Below are positions 17,700 to 25,008 of a DNA stretch of 64,000 bases, piece after piece. The stretch covers positions 57,062 to 121,061 of the forward strand of contig NZ_JASCXX010000016.1 in NCBI RefSeq assembly GCF_030012215.1. Reading direction: 5' to 3'. The notes under the pieces are model-generated. The model saw nothing but the letters and a program-made list of their open reading frames with translations. It was not told the origin of the DNA and made no database searches. How positions within the stretch are numbered: position 1 is the stretch's first letter; every line of letters begins with the position of its first letter. This DNA is from Anaerobaca lacustris (GTDB lineage Bacteria; Planctomycetota; Phycisphaerae; Sedimentisphaerales; Anaerobacaceae). Position numbers and translations under genes: made by a program.

Positions 17700-19010
17700 A
17701 TGCCCACACCCGTTGATGCCGCGACCGCGAGATCTCCCTGGTGGCGTTCGATCGGCCCGGCGCTGATTACCGCGTGCGTCGTTTTCGGTCCGGGCAGTCT
17801 GGTCATCAGTTCGAACGTGGGCGCGACCTATGGCTACGAACTGCTCTGGCTGCTGGCGCTGGCAGGGCTGCTCATGGGCGCCTACATGACCATGTCGGCG
17901 CGCACAGGCGTGACGGCAAGCGCGAGCCACTTCACGACGCTCGCCCGCGAGGTGAACCGTCCCTTTGCGGCGCTGCTTGGCATCGTGCTGTGCCTGACCT
18001 GTGCGGCATTCCAGTTCTCCAACAACCTCGCCATCGCCCTGGTGGCCGGCGCATTCGCACCGGAAGGCCATACCCTGACCGTGCAGATCCTGGCGATGGG
18101 GGCGCTGAACCTGGTGCTGGGTGTCTTCCTCTTCAAGGCGACGCATGTTTTCAAAACCATCGAACGCATCATGAAGGTGATGGTGGGCGTCGTGCTGGTC
18201 TCGTTCCTCTTCAACCTCTTCATTGCGAAGCCCGACTGGCTCGGTGTGCTCAAGGGCCTCGTGCCCGGCATCCCCGAGGGGCTTTCGCTCGGGATTCCCC
18301 GCATTGTCGAGGGCGCGATTACCGATCCGCTCGTGCTGATCGCCTCGCTGCTGGGGACCACCTTCTCCGTCGCGGGGGCATTCTTCCAGGGCAACCTCGT
18401 GCGAGAAAAGAACTGGGACGTGGAGGACTACTACCGAGGCATCGGCGATTCGGTGGCCGGCGTGTGCGTGCTGACGCTGGTCAGCGCGATCATCATGACG
18501 ACAGCGGCGACCGTCATCTTCGGCCGGCCGGCGGACAACATCGCCGGGCTGGCGCTGACATTGAGGCCGCTGCTGGGTTGGGTCGCGTTCTACGTCTTCT
18601 GCATCGGGCTGGTCCCGATCGCGCTGAATCCCTTCCTCATCAATGCGATGATCGGCGGCACGGCGCTGGCCGACGGCCTCGGTCTGCCCGGAAAGCTGAG
18701 CGACCGCTGGCCGCGTATCCTCACCCTCGGCGTCCTGCTGGTGGGCTTCTTCGTCGCGGCCTTCGGGCTCTGGACCCGGACTGCGCCGGTGAACCTGATG
18801 ATCGTCGGACAAGCCATGACCGTCATCGGCAACCCGCTCATGGCCGGTACCCTGCTCTGGCTGGCCAACCGCAGAAACGTCATGGGCGAGCGCCGCAACC
18901 GCGTCTTCACCAACGTCGTCGGGGTACTGGGCTTTCTGGTCGTGCTGGCGCTGTCGCTGCGTATGGTGTGGTTCCTCTACCTGCGGATCAGCCTGCTGCG
19001 CGGTGCATGA
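17700..19010 (+). CDS. Nramp-like divalent metal transporter (non-canonical motifs)
   Basis: A 436-residue integral membrane protein with about eleven hydrophobic helices, in the Nramp superfamily by overall pattern (IGPALITACVVFGPGSLVIS at the first helix, GTTFSVAGAFFQGNLVREK at the sixth). Canonical Nramp metal transporters carry DPGN in helix 1 and MPHN in helix 6, the two metal-binding motifs. Here these read GPGS (residues 30-33) and roughly VAGA, so the classical metal site is absent. It may move a different ion or behave like the magnesium or Nramp-related branches; this is inference. AAAGGA lies before the ATG. Confidence 0.8.
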   Translation: MPTPVDAATARSPWWRSIGPALITACVVFGPGSLVISSNVGATYGYELLWLLALAGLLMGAYMTMSARTGVTASASHFTTLAREVNRPFAALLGIVLCLTCAAFQFSNNLAIALVAGAFAPEGHTLTVQILAMGALNLVLGVFLFKATHVFKTIERIMKVMVGVVLVSFLFNLFIAKPDWLGVLKGLVPGIPEGLSLGIPRIVEGAITDPLVLIASLLGTTFSVAGAFFQGNLVREKNWDVEDYYRGIGDSVAGVCVLTLVSAIIMTTAATVIFGRPADNIAGLALTLRPLLGWVAFYVFCIGLVPIALNPFLINAMIGGTALADGLGLPGKLSDRWPRILTLGVLLVGFFVAAFGLWTRTAPVNLMIVGQAMTVIGNPLMAGTLLWLANRRNVMGERRNRVFTNVVGVLGFLVVLALSLRMVWFLYLRISLLRGA

Positions 19011-19315
19011 CGCGGCGGGACCCGCGCCGGCAAAAGGCGAGAGAGGCGCCTCGGCTCCTCCGCAAGCTCCACCTCGGGCCGCCGTAAGCGCCCCCCAGTC
19101 TGTGAAGAAGGGAGGCACCGAATGGCCTCTTCATCAACCCGGCCTCCTTCAATGGGACTGCCGACGCGCGGGCAAACGACCCACCGAACGCGAAGGAAAT
19201 CCCCCGTCTTCACGGGGCCCATTCTCCTAAGACCAGGCCACTAAGTCAATTGTGGAGACTACGTATTTTTGTGCAAAACTTTCCTATATTGACATGGCTC
19301 GATCGGGGCCTGTCT
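19011..19315. other. Intergenic region without a recognised gene
   Basis: About 305 bases between the convergent Nramp-like and sulfatase genes. It contains no palindromic element of the families seen elsewhere and no clear terminator hairpin. Nothing here could be supported as a gene. Confidence 0.5.
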
Positions 19316-20704
19316 TCAGGGCGAGAGGGGTTCATCAAGGTTGACCGGATGCTTCTGCCAGGGGACGGCGCCGGCCTTGCAGATGTGGTCGCGCAGGGCG
19401 GCGAAGAGCCGGTTGTACATCGGATGGTTCCTGGGCAGCGGCGTCTGTTCCCTCGGGTCGGCGGCCAGGTTGTATAGCTCCAGAGGCTCGAACGGGCTGT
19501 TCTGGACGAGCTTGAAGGGCCCGTAGCGTGCCGCGTAATAGGCCCTTCCGCCATAATGACCGCCCTCGCGACGAACCCAGAACAGGAAGCGATCCTCGTC
19601 GGGCTGATTGGCGCCCAGTAGCGTAGGCAGGAAGCTGGTGCCGTCGATCTCGTGGGCGATCTCGACGCCGGCCGCCTCGCAGGCGGTGGGGAAGATGTCC
19701 ATCGTCAGGGCCACGCGGTCGCTTCTCGATCCCGGCTTGATCCGGCCGGGCCAAGCGGCGCACATCGGCACACGAATGCCGCCTTCGTACATGTCCTGCT
19801 TTCCCGCGCGGAGGGCGCCGTTGTCGGCGCCGACGTTGAGCTGGCCGCCGTTGTCGGAGGCGAAGAGCACGAGCGTTTTGCGGTCGAGGTCCAGCGATTT
19901 CAGCGCGTCCAGCACCTTGCCGATCCCCGCGTCCATGTGCTCGATCAGCGCGACGAGCCTGGCCCGCCGGTCGCTGATGCCGGGCCGCTGTTGCTTGATC
20001 CGCTCGAACCATTCGTCCGGCGGTTGGATGGGCGTGTGCGGGGCGTTGTAGGCCAGGTACAGGAAGAACGGCTGTTTCGCTCCGGCTCGCTCCTGGAGAT
20101 ACTCGACGGCCCACTGCGAGAACAGGTCGGTCGCATGGCCCTGCGGGTCGATCTCGCGGTCGTTGAGCCGCATGTAGTTGATCCCGTGCCGGCGGTGGGT
20201 GTAGTAGTCGTCCATCATGTCGCCGAGAAAGCCGTGGAAGTGGTCGAAGCCCCGCTCGTTGGGCTTGTCGGGGGAGTGCAGGCCCAGGTGCCACTTACCG
20301 ACGAGAGCGGTGTGGTACCCGGCTCGCTTGAGCACCGCCGGCAGTAGCACGGCCTGCGGCGACAGGCGGCCCCAGTTGTTTTTGATGTGCGTACGGACCA
20401 CGCCCGGAACGCCTACCAGATCTGGGTAGCGCCCGGTCAACATCGCCGCCCGCGTCGGCGAGCAGACCGGGCAATTCGCATAGAAGTTGTCGAACCGCAT
20501 CCCGCCGGCGACAAGCTTGTCGATGTTCGGTGACGCCAGATCCGTTGCACCGTAGCACGACAGGTCACCGTATCCGAGGTCGTCCACCAGGATGACGACG
20601 ACATTCGGTTTGCCTGCAGTCTGCTCCGCAAAGGCACGGCTCAGGCCCGTTGCTCCCAGCGATGCAGCGCCGATGAGCTTGAGAAAATCGCGTCTGCCGA
20701 TCAT
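19316..20704 (-). CDS. Tat-exported type I sulfatase
   Basis: A 462-residue arylsulfatase-type enzyme. The Tat signal is RRDFLKLIGAASLGATGL. Metal ligands appear in ILVDDLGYGDLSCYG (Asp41, Asp42), and the formylglycine motif is the canonical CSPTRAAMLTGRYP with Cys81. VGKWHLG, YLAYNAPHTPIQPP and LFASDNGGQ are also intact. It hydrolyses sulfate esters, probably of a polysaccharide, outside the cytoplasm. It is one of three sulfatase genes in this window and shares neither operon nor close sequence with the one at 4084. The nearby oxidoreductase, beta-helix protein and rhamnosidase suggest a common degradative role. Confidence 0.94.
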   Translation of the reverse strand: MIGRRDFLKLIGAASLGATGLSRAFAEQTAGKPNVVVILVDDLGYGDLSCYGATDLASPNIDKLVAGGMRFDNFYANCPVCSPTRAAMLTGRYPDLVGVPGVVRTHIKNNWGRLSPQAVLLPAVLKRAGYHTALVGKWHLGLHSPDKPNERGFDHFHGFLGDMMDDYYTHRRHGINYMRLNDREIDPQGHATDLFSQWAVEYLQERAGAKQPFFLYLAYNAPHTPIQPPDEWFERIKQQRPGISDRRARLVALIEHMDAGIGKVLDALKSLDLDRKTLVLFASDNGGQLNVGADNGALRAGKQDMYEGGIRVPMCAAWPGRIKPGSRSDRVALTMDIFPTACEAAGVEIAHEIDGTSFLPTLLGANQPDEDRFLFWVRREGGHYGGRAYYAARYGPFKLVQNSPFEPLELYNLAADPREQTPLPRNHPMYNRLFAALRDHICKAGAVPWQKHPVNLDEPLSP

Positions 20705-20772
20705 GGCATCTCCTTGCAGGCTCTTGGATCCCTTAAGATCATCCAGGAGCTTCTTCGTCTCTCAGTGGGTGC

Positions 20773-20967
20773 TCACAGGAATCTCGCCTCTTGCAGCTTT
20801 CGCATGCGATCCAGGGCGATCTGATGCCGGCGGAGGCGTTCGGCCGGACTCAGGGCCAGATTCGCCCGGAGCAGGGAAATGTCGATACCGTCGTCGACAG
20901 ACTCGGCGGTCGGGCTCGGCGACGGCGCCTTCCCCTGCAGCATCGAAGGTTCCGACGGTGCACTCAT
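20773..20967 (-). CDS. Small hypothetical protein
   Basis: A 64-residue protein starting MSAPSEPSMLQGKAPSPSPT and ending DISLLRANLALSPAERLRRH followed by QIALDRMRKLQEARFL. The D-SLLR-L-LSPAERL block is a recurring pattern in short bacterial proteins that often precede nucleotidyltransferase-like genes; no such partner follows here. No good Shine-Dalgarno sequence is seen. An upstream in-frame start would add 38 residues of unlikely composition. Function is unknown. Confidence 0.5.
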   Translation of the reverse strand: MSAPSEPSMLQGKAPSPSPTAESVDDGIDISLLRANLALSPAERLRRHQIALDRMRKLQEARFL

Positions 20968-21111
20968 GCGTTGATTGTAATGGCTTCGATCCAGCAGAGC
21001 AACTGCAGTATAGCCCGTGTGGCCCCATCGTGTGCGGTCGGCAGATGGTGGCCGAGTCATGCCATGGCTCTTGAAGACCACTGTTGGACGACTGCCCTCT
21101 GTTTGTCATCC

Positions 21112-21229
21112 CGAGCGAAGCGCAGCGCAGTCGAGAGATCTGGCCAAGGACCGGGTACTGGCTTATTCCCTGCCAGATTCCTCGACGTAGCCTGCCCTGA
21201 GGGACCCGAATGGGCTCGGAATGACAAAG
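21112..21229. repeat. Family C element (GTCATCCCGAGCG...CGGAATGACAAAG)
   Basis: About 118 bp bounded by TTTGTCATCCCGAGCGAAG on the left and CTCGGAATGACAAAG on the right, in inverted orientation. Related elements lie at 29055-29159 and 56328-56465. It fills most of the gap between the small gene at 20773 and a sulfatase gene. GTCATTCCGAG-type repeats occur in many bacterial genomes and resemble REP/BIME or MITE elements. Confidence 0.75.
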
Positions 21230-21280
21230 CGAGTGCGCCAGATATGGATGCCATCCTCTTTCGACCTCAACCAACCCAAG

Positions 21281-22795
21281 TCACAGGCTGGCGAAGTCGA
21301 GTTCGTCGCCGGTGATCTTCATCCAGCGGTGGAGTTCTGCGTCGAGCGTCTTGACGGTCTGGGCGTGTTGGGGGGCCTCGGCGAGATCATTCATTTCCCA
21401 CGGGTCGTTGTGCAGGTCGAACAGTTGCACCTCGCCGACCTGCGGGTAGCGGATCAGCTTGTATCGCTCGGTGCGGACCATTCGCTGGAAGTGGCGGTAG
21501 GCACAATAGATCGAGTCATGCAGTCTGGTCTTCTGGCCCGTCAGTAAGGGAACGAGACTGGGGAACTGGACCGTCTCGGGCGTGTCGATTCCGGCCATTT
21601 CGCACGTGGTGGCGAACAGGCTTGGCAGATAGACCATCGCATCGTTCTTGCGGCCGGCCTCGATGCCGGGACCGCAGAGCACCAGCGGCATGCGCACCGA
21701 ATGCTCGTACTGGTTCTGCTTGCCCATCAGCCCGTGCTGGCCGACGGCCAGGCCGTGGTCGGCAGAGAAGATGATGATCGTGTTGTCGGCCTCGCCGGAC
21801 GCTTCGAGCGCGTCGAGAATGCGCCCGATGTGATGGTCGGCGTGCGTGATGATCGCGTAGTACTCGCTGAGGTGCACCTGCACCGCCTCCTTCGTGCGTG
21901 GAAACGGCGCGAGCAGCTCGTCGCGCAGCTTGTAGTCGCCCTGGTCGAACGGGTGCTGCGGCAGGTAGTTCGGCGGGATCGTGATCTTCTCGGGCGGGTA
22001 CATATCGACGAATTCCTTCGGCGCCTGCCTCGGGTCGTGCGGGGCGTGGAAGGCGACGTACATGAAGAACGCGTTGTCGCGCCTGCCGGCTCGCCCGTTG
22101 AGGTACTCGATGGCTGTGTCGGCCCACAGCTTGCTGCTGTGAACGGTTTCGCCATCCACCTGCCGCCAGTGTCCTTCGAGCGTCTTGTCGTATGGGCTCC
22201 ACGAATTGCCCGGTCGCGGCCGGTCGTACGGATCGTTGACGATGCCCTTGGCGGCGTTGGCTTCGGCGTTGGGGTCTTTCGAGTGGTACATGCCGCCGCC
22301 GGTCGGCCCGATGGTCTTGAAGCTGCGCTTCAGTGCCGGGTCCTGGTTGTGCCACTTGCCCGTCATGAAGGTGTCATAGCCGGCCAAGCCGAGCGTTTGG
22401 CCCCAGAGCGGCCAGTCGCCGCAGTTGTCTCCACCGCACGTCCAGATATAGCGTCCCGTATTGAGCATCGCCCGGCTGGCCACACACACCGCCCCATGCC
22501 AGGCGCCCTGGTGGAAGCAGTGCGTGAACGTCGTGCCCCGCCGGACCAGCCGATCCATATTCGGCGTCCTGACCTCCTGATTGTTCAACGCCCCAATCGT
22601 ACTGAACGTCTGATCGTCGGTGAACAAAAACAAGAAATTCGGCTGCTCCCGTCCTTTGGCCGCGAATCGACGTGTCTCGCGCGTCGCCCCCTCCGCCTGC
22701 GTCAGCCTCTGCCAGGCCCCGCCCAAGGCCCAACCCACCGCCCCGAAGCCCAACCCCCTGACGAAGTCACGTCGCGTGAAATCCCTGAAGTTCAT
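21281..22795 (-). CDS. Tat-exported type I sulfatase
   Basis: A 504-residue sulfatase. The Tat signal is TRRDFVRGLGFGAVGWALGG. Metal ligands are FLFTDDQTFSTIG (Asp60, Asp61). The active-site motif is CVASRAMLNTGR with Cys104, so the usual C-x-P/A-S-R pattern is kept. YVAFHAPHDPRQAPKEF and FSADHGLAVGQHGLMGKQN belong to the choline-sulfatase/heparan-sulfatase-like branch. AGGAG precedes the ATG at 22795. It lies 23 bases downstream of the restriction endonuclease gene on the same strand, but the two are unlikely to be functionally linked. Substrate unknown. Confidence 0.93.
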   Translation of the reverse strand: MNFRDFTRRDFVRGLGFGAVGWALGGAWQRLTQAEGATRETRRFAAKGREQPNFLFLFTDDQTFSTIGALNNQEVRTPNMDRLVRRGTTFTHCFHQGAWHGAVCVASRAMLNTGRYIWTCGGDNCGDWPLWGQTLGLAGYDTFMTGKWHNQDPALKRSFKTIGPTGGGMYHSKDPNAEANAAKGIVNDPYDRPRPGNSWSPYDKTLEGHWRQVDGETVHSSKLWADTAIEYLNGRAGRRDNAFFMYVAFHAPHDPRQAPKEFVDMYPPEKITIPPNYLPQHPFDQGDYKLRDELLAPFPRTKEAVQVHLSEYYAIITHADHHIGRILDALEASGEADNTIIIFSADHGLAVGQHGLMGKQNQYEHSVRMPLVLCGPGIEAGRKNDAMVYLPSLFATTCEMAGIDTPETVQFPSLVPLLTGQKTRLHDSIYCAYRHFQRMVRTERYKLIRYPQVGEVQLFDLHNDPWEMNDLAEAPQHAQTVKTLDAELHRWMKITGDELDFASL

Positions 22796-22818
22796 GGTTA
22801 GATGTCTCCTGTAGGGGA

Positions 22819-23682
22819 CTATCGTTGGTCGCGTGTCATTCTTCTTGCGGCGCGGGCCCACTCGCGAACGAGTTCTGGAAGACGCGTCTCGACCTCCCGT
22901 CCAAAGAGAACCTCATCGACGCAGCCCATGTGGAGCATATCGACAATTCGGCACAGATATGACAGGCCACACTCCCACCATGTGTACCGTGCATCGATCA
23001 TGAGATAATGCTTGATGTCGATGCCCTCGGTCGTCTTGAGCTCTTCCAGTTCCATTCCATCCAAGAGGGTCTCGTACACGCCGTCCGCCACACGACTGCC
23101 GAACGTTGTGGTGTAGTAATATTCCTTGATTTCCCATATTGCCACTGGGTTGATTGCCGAAGGGAAGGCGCCATCGATTCTGCGGGCAAGCGTCCTCATT
23201 GGCCGTCCGTCTCGTGTCACCGTCGTGAGTGTGCGCGGGTCATAGTCGCACGGCCACTGCTTGATGTTTGCCTCAATCAGCATGTTGATGATCGCCGTGA
23301 AGAACGCTGGCGCCTTCTTCGTGCCGCTCTGTTTGTTCAGTGGGATGGGACACTTCGGCTTCAGTTGCGCACGGAGTCGCCTATAGAGGGCCTTAGCCTG
23401 CTCTGCCGTCATGAGGAGCGGTTCAGCGTAATCATGCAATGTCTTCGCCCGATGGGCGAAGTAGCTGAGGAGCGCGTCTCCCAGTCTTGTTGGTGTGCCG
23501 GATGCGTCAAGCAAGTGGTCGGTTTGAAGGCCTATCTTCTCAAGAGCCTGCCGAATCTCACTGCTGGACGGTGCTTTGACCTGCTGCCGGCCTCGGACCT
23601 TGTAACCTACCTCCTGACTGATCAGGCGCACATTGGCCCAGAACTCTCTCGGCAGGCCAGCGAATCTTGGATCGGGCTTCAC
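22819..23682 (-). CDS. Type II restriction endonuclease (PD-(D/E)XK type)
   Basis: A 287-residue protein starting at a GTG that overlaps the regulator stop by four bases. The N-terminal helical part is followed by MRTLARRIDGAFPSAINPVA and IWEIKEYYYTTTFGSRVADG, which gives a PD-(D/E)XK-like arrangement with Asp170, Glu184 and Lys186. This is a metal-dependent nuclease core. The neighbouring regulator and the divergent adenine methyltransferase make a complete restriction-modification locus. I do not recognise a named family with a known recognition site. The nuclease assignment rests on motif plus context. Confidence 0.78.
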   Translation of the reverse strand: MKPDPRFAGLPREFWANVRLISQEVGYKVRGRQQVKAPSSSEIRQALEKIGLQTDHLLDASGTPTRLGDALLSYFAHRAKTLHDYAEPLLMTAEQAKALYRRLRAQLKPKCPIPLNKQSGTKKAPAFFTAIINMLIEANIKQWPCDYDPRTLTTVTRDGRPMRTLARRIDGAFPSAINPVAIWEIKEYYYTTTFGSRVADGVYETLLDGMELEELKTTEGIDIKHYLMIDARYTWWECGLSYLCRIVDMLHMGCVDEVLFGREVETRLPELVREWARAARRMTRDQR

Positions 23683-23921
23683 AAGAGGCGACTTTCATAT
23701 TCTCGTACGAACTTGGACAAGGTCGTTTCCAGGGCCCGGCAAATCTCGCGGAGTTGGATCAGGTCCAGCCGTAGTTCGCCCGATTCGCACTTGCTCACGA
23801 AGGATTGACTCCTTCCAAGCCTGCGAGCAAGGCCTTCCTGGCTGAGACCAACTCGCTTTCTCTTCTCTCGCAGCAGCGCGAGAAGTTCACTTTGTTCAGC
23901 GCTATGGATACTCTTCTTCAC
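23679..23921 (-). CDS. Xre-type HTH regulator (C-protein-like)
   Basis: An 80-residue helix-turn-helix protein (LLALLREKRKRVGLSQEGLA, RRLGRSQSFVSKCESGELRL) of the Xre/Cro family. In R-M loci such small proteins act as controllers that delay endonuclease expression until methylase is present. Here it is co-transcribed with, and four bases overlapping, the endonuclease gene, while the methylase is divergent. The start is a GTG at 23921 without a Shine-Dalgarno sequence, so it might be leaderless. An inverted repeat 30 bases upstream is a plausible binding site. Confidence 0.8.
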   Translation of the reverse strand: MKKSIHSAEQSELLALLREKRKRVGLSQEGLARRLGRSQSFVSKCESGELRLDLIQLREICRALETTLSKFVREYESRLL

Positions 23922-23950
23922 GGAACGCAGTCTATGGAGGTGTCCCGTTT

Positions 23951-23965
23951 ATTCCAAATCGGAAT
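23951..23965. promoter_or_regulatory. Inverted repeat, operator candidate of the R-M locus
   Basis: ATTCC-AAATC-GGAAT is a perfect 5-bp inverted repeat in the 191-bp gap between the divergent regulator and methylase genes. Its place fits a C-protein operator controlling both directions. No second copy is obvious. Confidence 0.4.
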
Positions 23966-24112
23966 ATTCTGTCGCGATTTGCCTGTGGGTGACGTATTGA
24001 CGAACCAGTGCGCCGTCGGGATAATAGGAGCAGTGTGTTTGGTCAGAGAGGGCGTGGGTTTCGGGGTTTCGTCTCGACGAGACGGCAACAGAGCAGGAGG
24101 AAACGATTCGTC

Positions 24113-24997
24113 ATGCAAAGGCTCCTTTTCAATGAGCCGGGTCTGATGAAGGAAGCCGTGAGGCCGCCGCGAACGCAGTTGCTCAAGTGGATCGGCAACA
24201 AACAGCGGTTTGCACACAAGATCGTGTCCTTCTTTCCCGATGAATTTGGCACTTACCACGAGCCGTTTCTGGGCAGCGGAGCGGTGCTCGCGACACTTGC
24301 GAAGGAAACCTCTGTCGGAGCGGACAGCTTTGCGCCGCTCATAGAGATCTGGCAGACGCTCGCTCGGTCTCCTGCTACGGTGGTGCAGTGGTATAGTGAG
24401 CGATGGCATTCTGTGATGGACGGGAACAAGAAGGAAGGCTACGAGGTGATCAAGGCATCCTATAACGCCCGTCCAAATGCGCCGGACCTTCTGTTCCTGT
24501 GCCGCTCATGCTATGGCGGGGTTGTTCGGTTTCGTCAGGCGGACGGGTATATGTCAACGCCCTGCGGTATACACAATCCCATTTCACCCGACGCCTTCTC
24601 GAAAAGAGTCCGTGAATGGCATTCGCGGGTCAGGGGCGTACGATTCCTGCATGCCGAATACGCGGATACGATGGGGCGTGCCCAAAGTGGCGATCTCGTG
24701 TACTGCGATCCTCCCTACAGCCACACCCAGTCTATTCTCTATGGAGCACAGTCCTTCAGTCTCGAGCATCTTCTCAACGTGATTGCTGACTGCAAGTCGC
24801 GCGGGGTGTTTGTGGCCCTGAGCATCGATGGTTCGAAGCAGTCAGGAAAGCTGAAATGCCAGCTTCCGCACAGGGAAGGTCTCTTCGAACGGGAAGTGTT
24901 TCTGGACTGTGGCAGATCCATGCTCAAGAGATTTCAGATGAACGGGCTCACGCTGGAGGAAGAAGTCGTTCACGATCGTTTGCTCCTGACCTACTGA
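24113..24997 (+). CDS. DNA N6-adenine methyltransferase (D12 class)
   Basis: A 294-residue methyltransferase. The S-adenosylmethionine site is YHEPFLGSGAVLATL (residues 48-62) and the catalytic motif is DLVYCDPPYSHTQS with Asp199. QLLKWIGNKQRFAHKI is the typical start of Dam/DpnM-like enzymes. AGGAGG lies 12 bases before the ATG. It methylates adenine in the site that the neighbouring endonuclease is expected to cut, protecting the host. It is divergent from the regulator-endonuclease pair, and the shared gap allows coordinated control. The recognition sequence cannot be read from the protein. Confidence 0.9.
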   Translation: MQRLLFNEPGLMKEAVRPPRTQLLKWIGNKQRFAHKIVSFFPDEFGTYHEPFLGSGAVLATLAKETSVGADSFAPLIEIWQTLARSPATVVQWYSERWHSVMDGNKKEGYEVIKASYNARPNAPDLLFLCRSCYGGVVRFRQADGYMSTPCGIHNPISPDAFSKRVREWHSRVRGVRFLHAEYADTMGRAQSGDLVYCDPPYSHTQSILYGAQSFSLEHLLNVIADCKSRGVFVALSIDGSKQSGKLKCQLPHREGLFEREVFLDCGRSMLKRFQMNGLTLEEEVVHDRLLLTY

Positions 24998-25008
24998 CGC
25001 CCACATCT

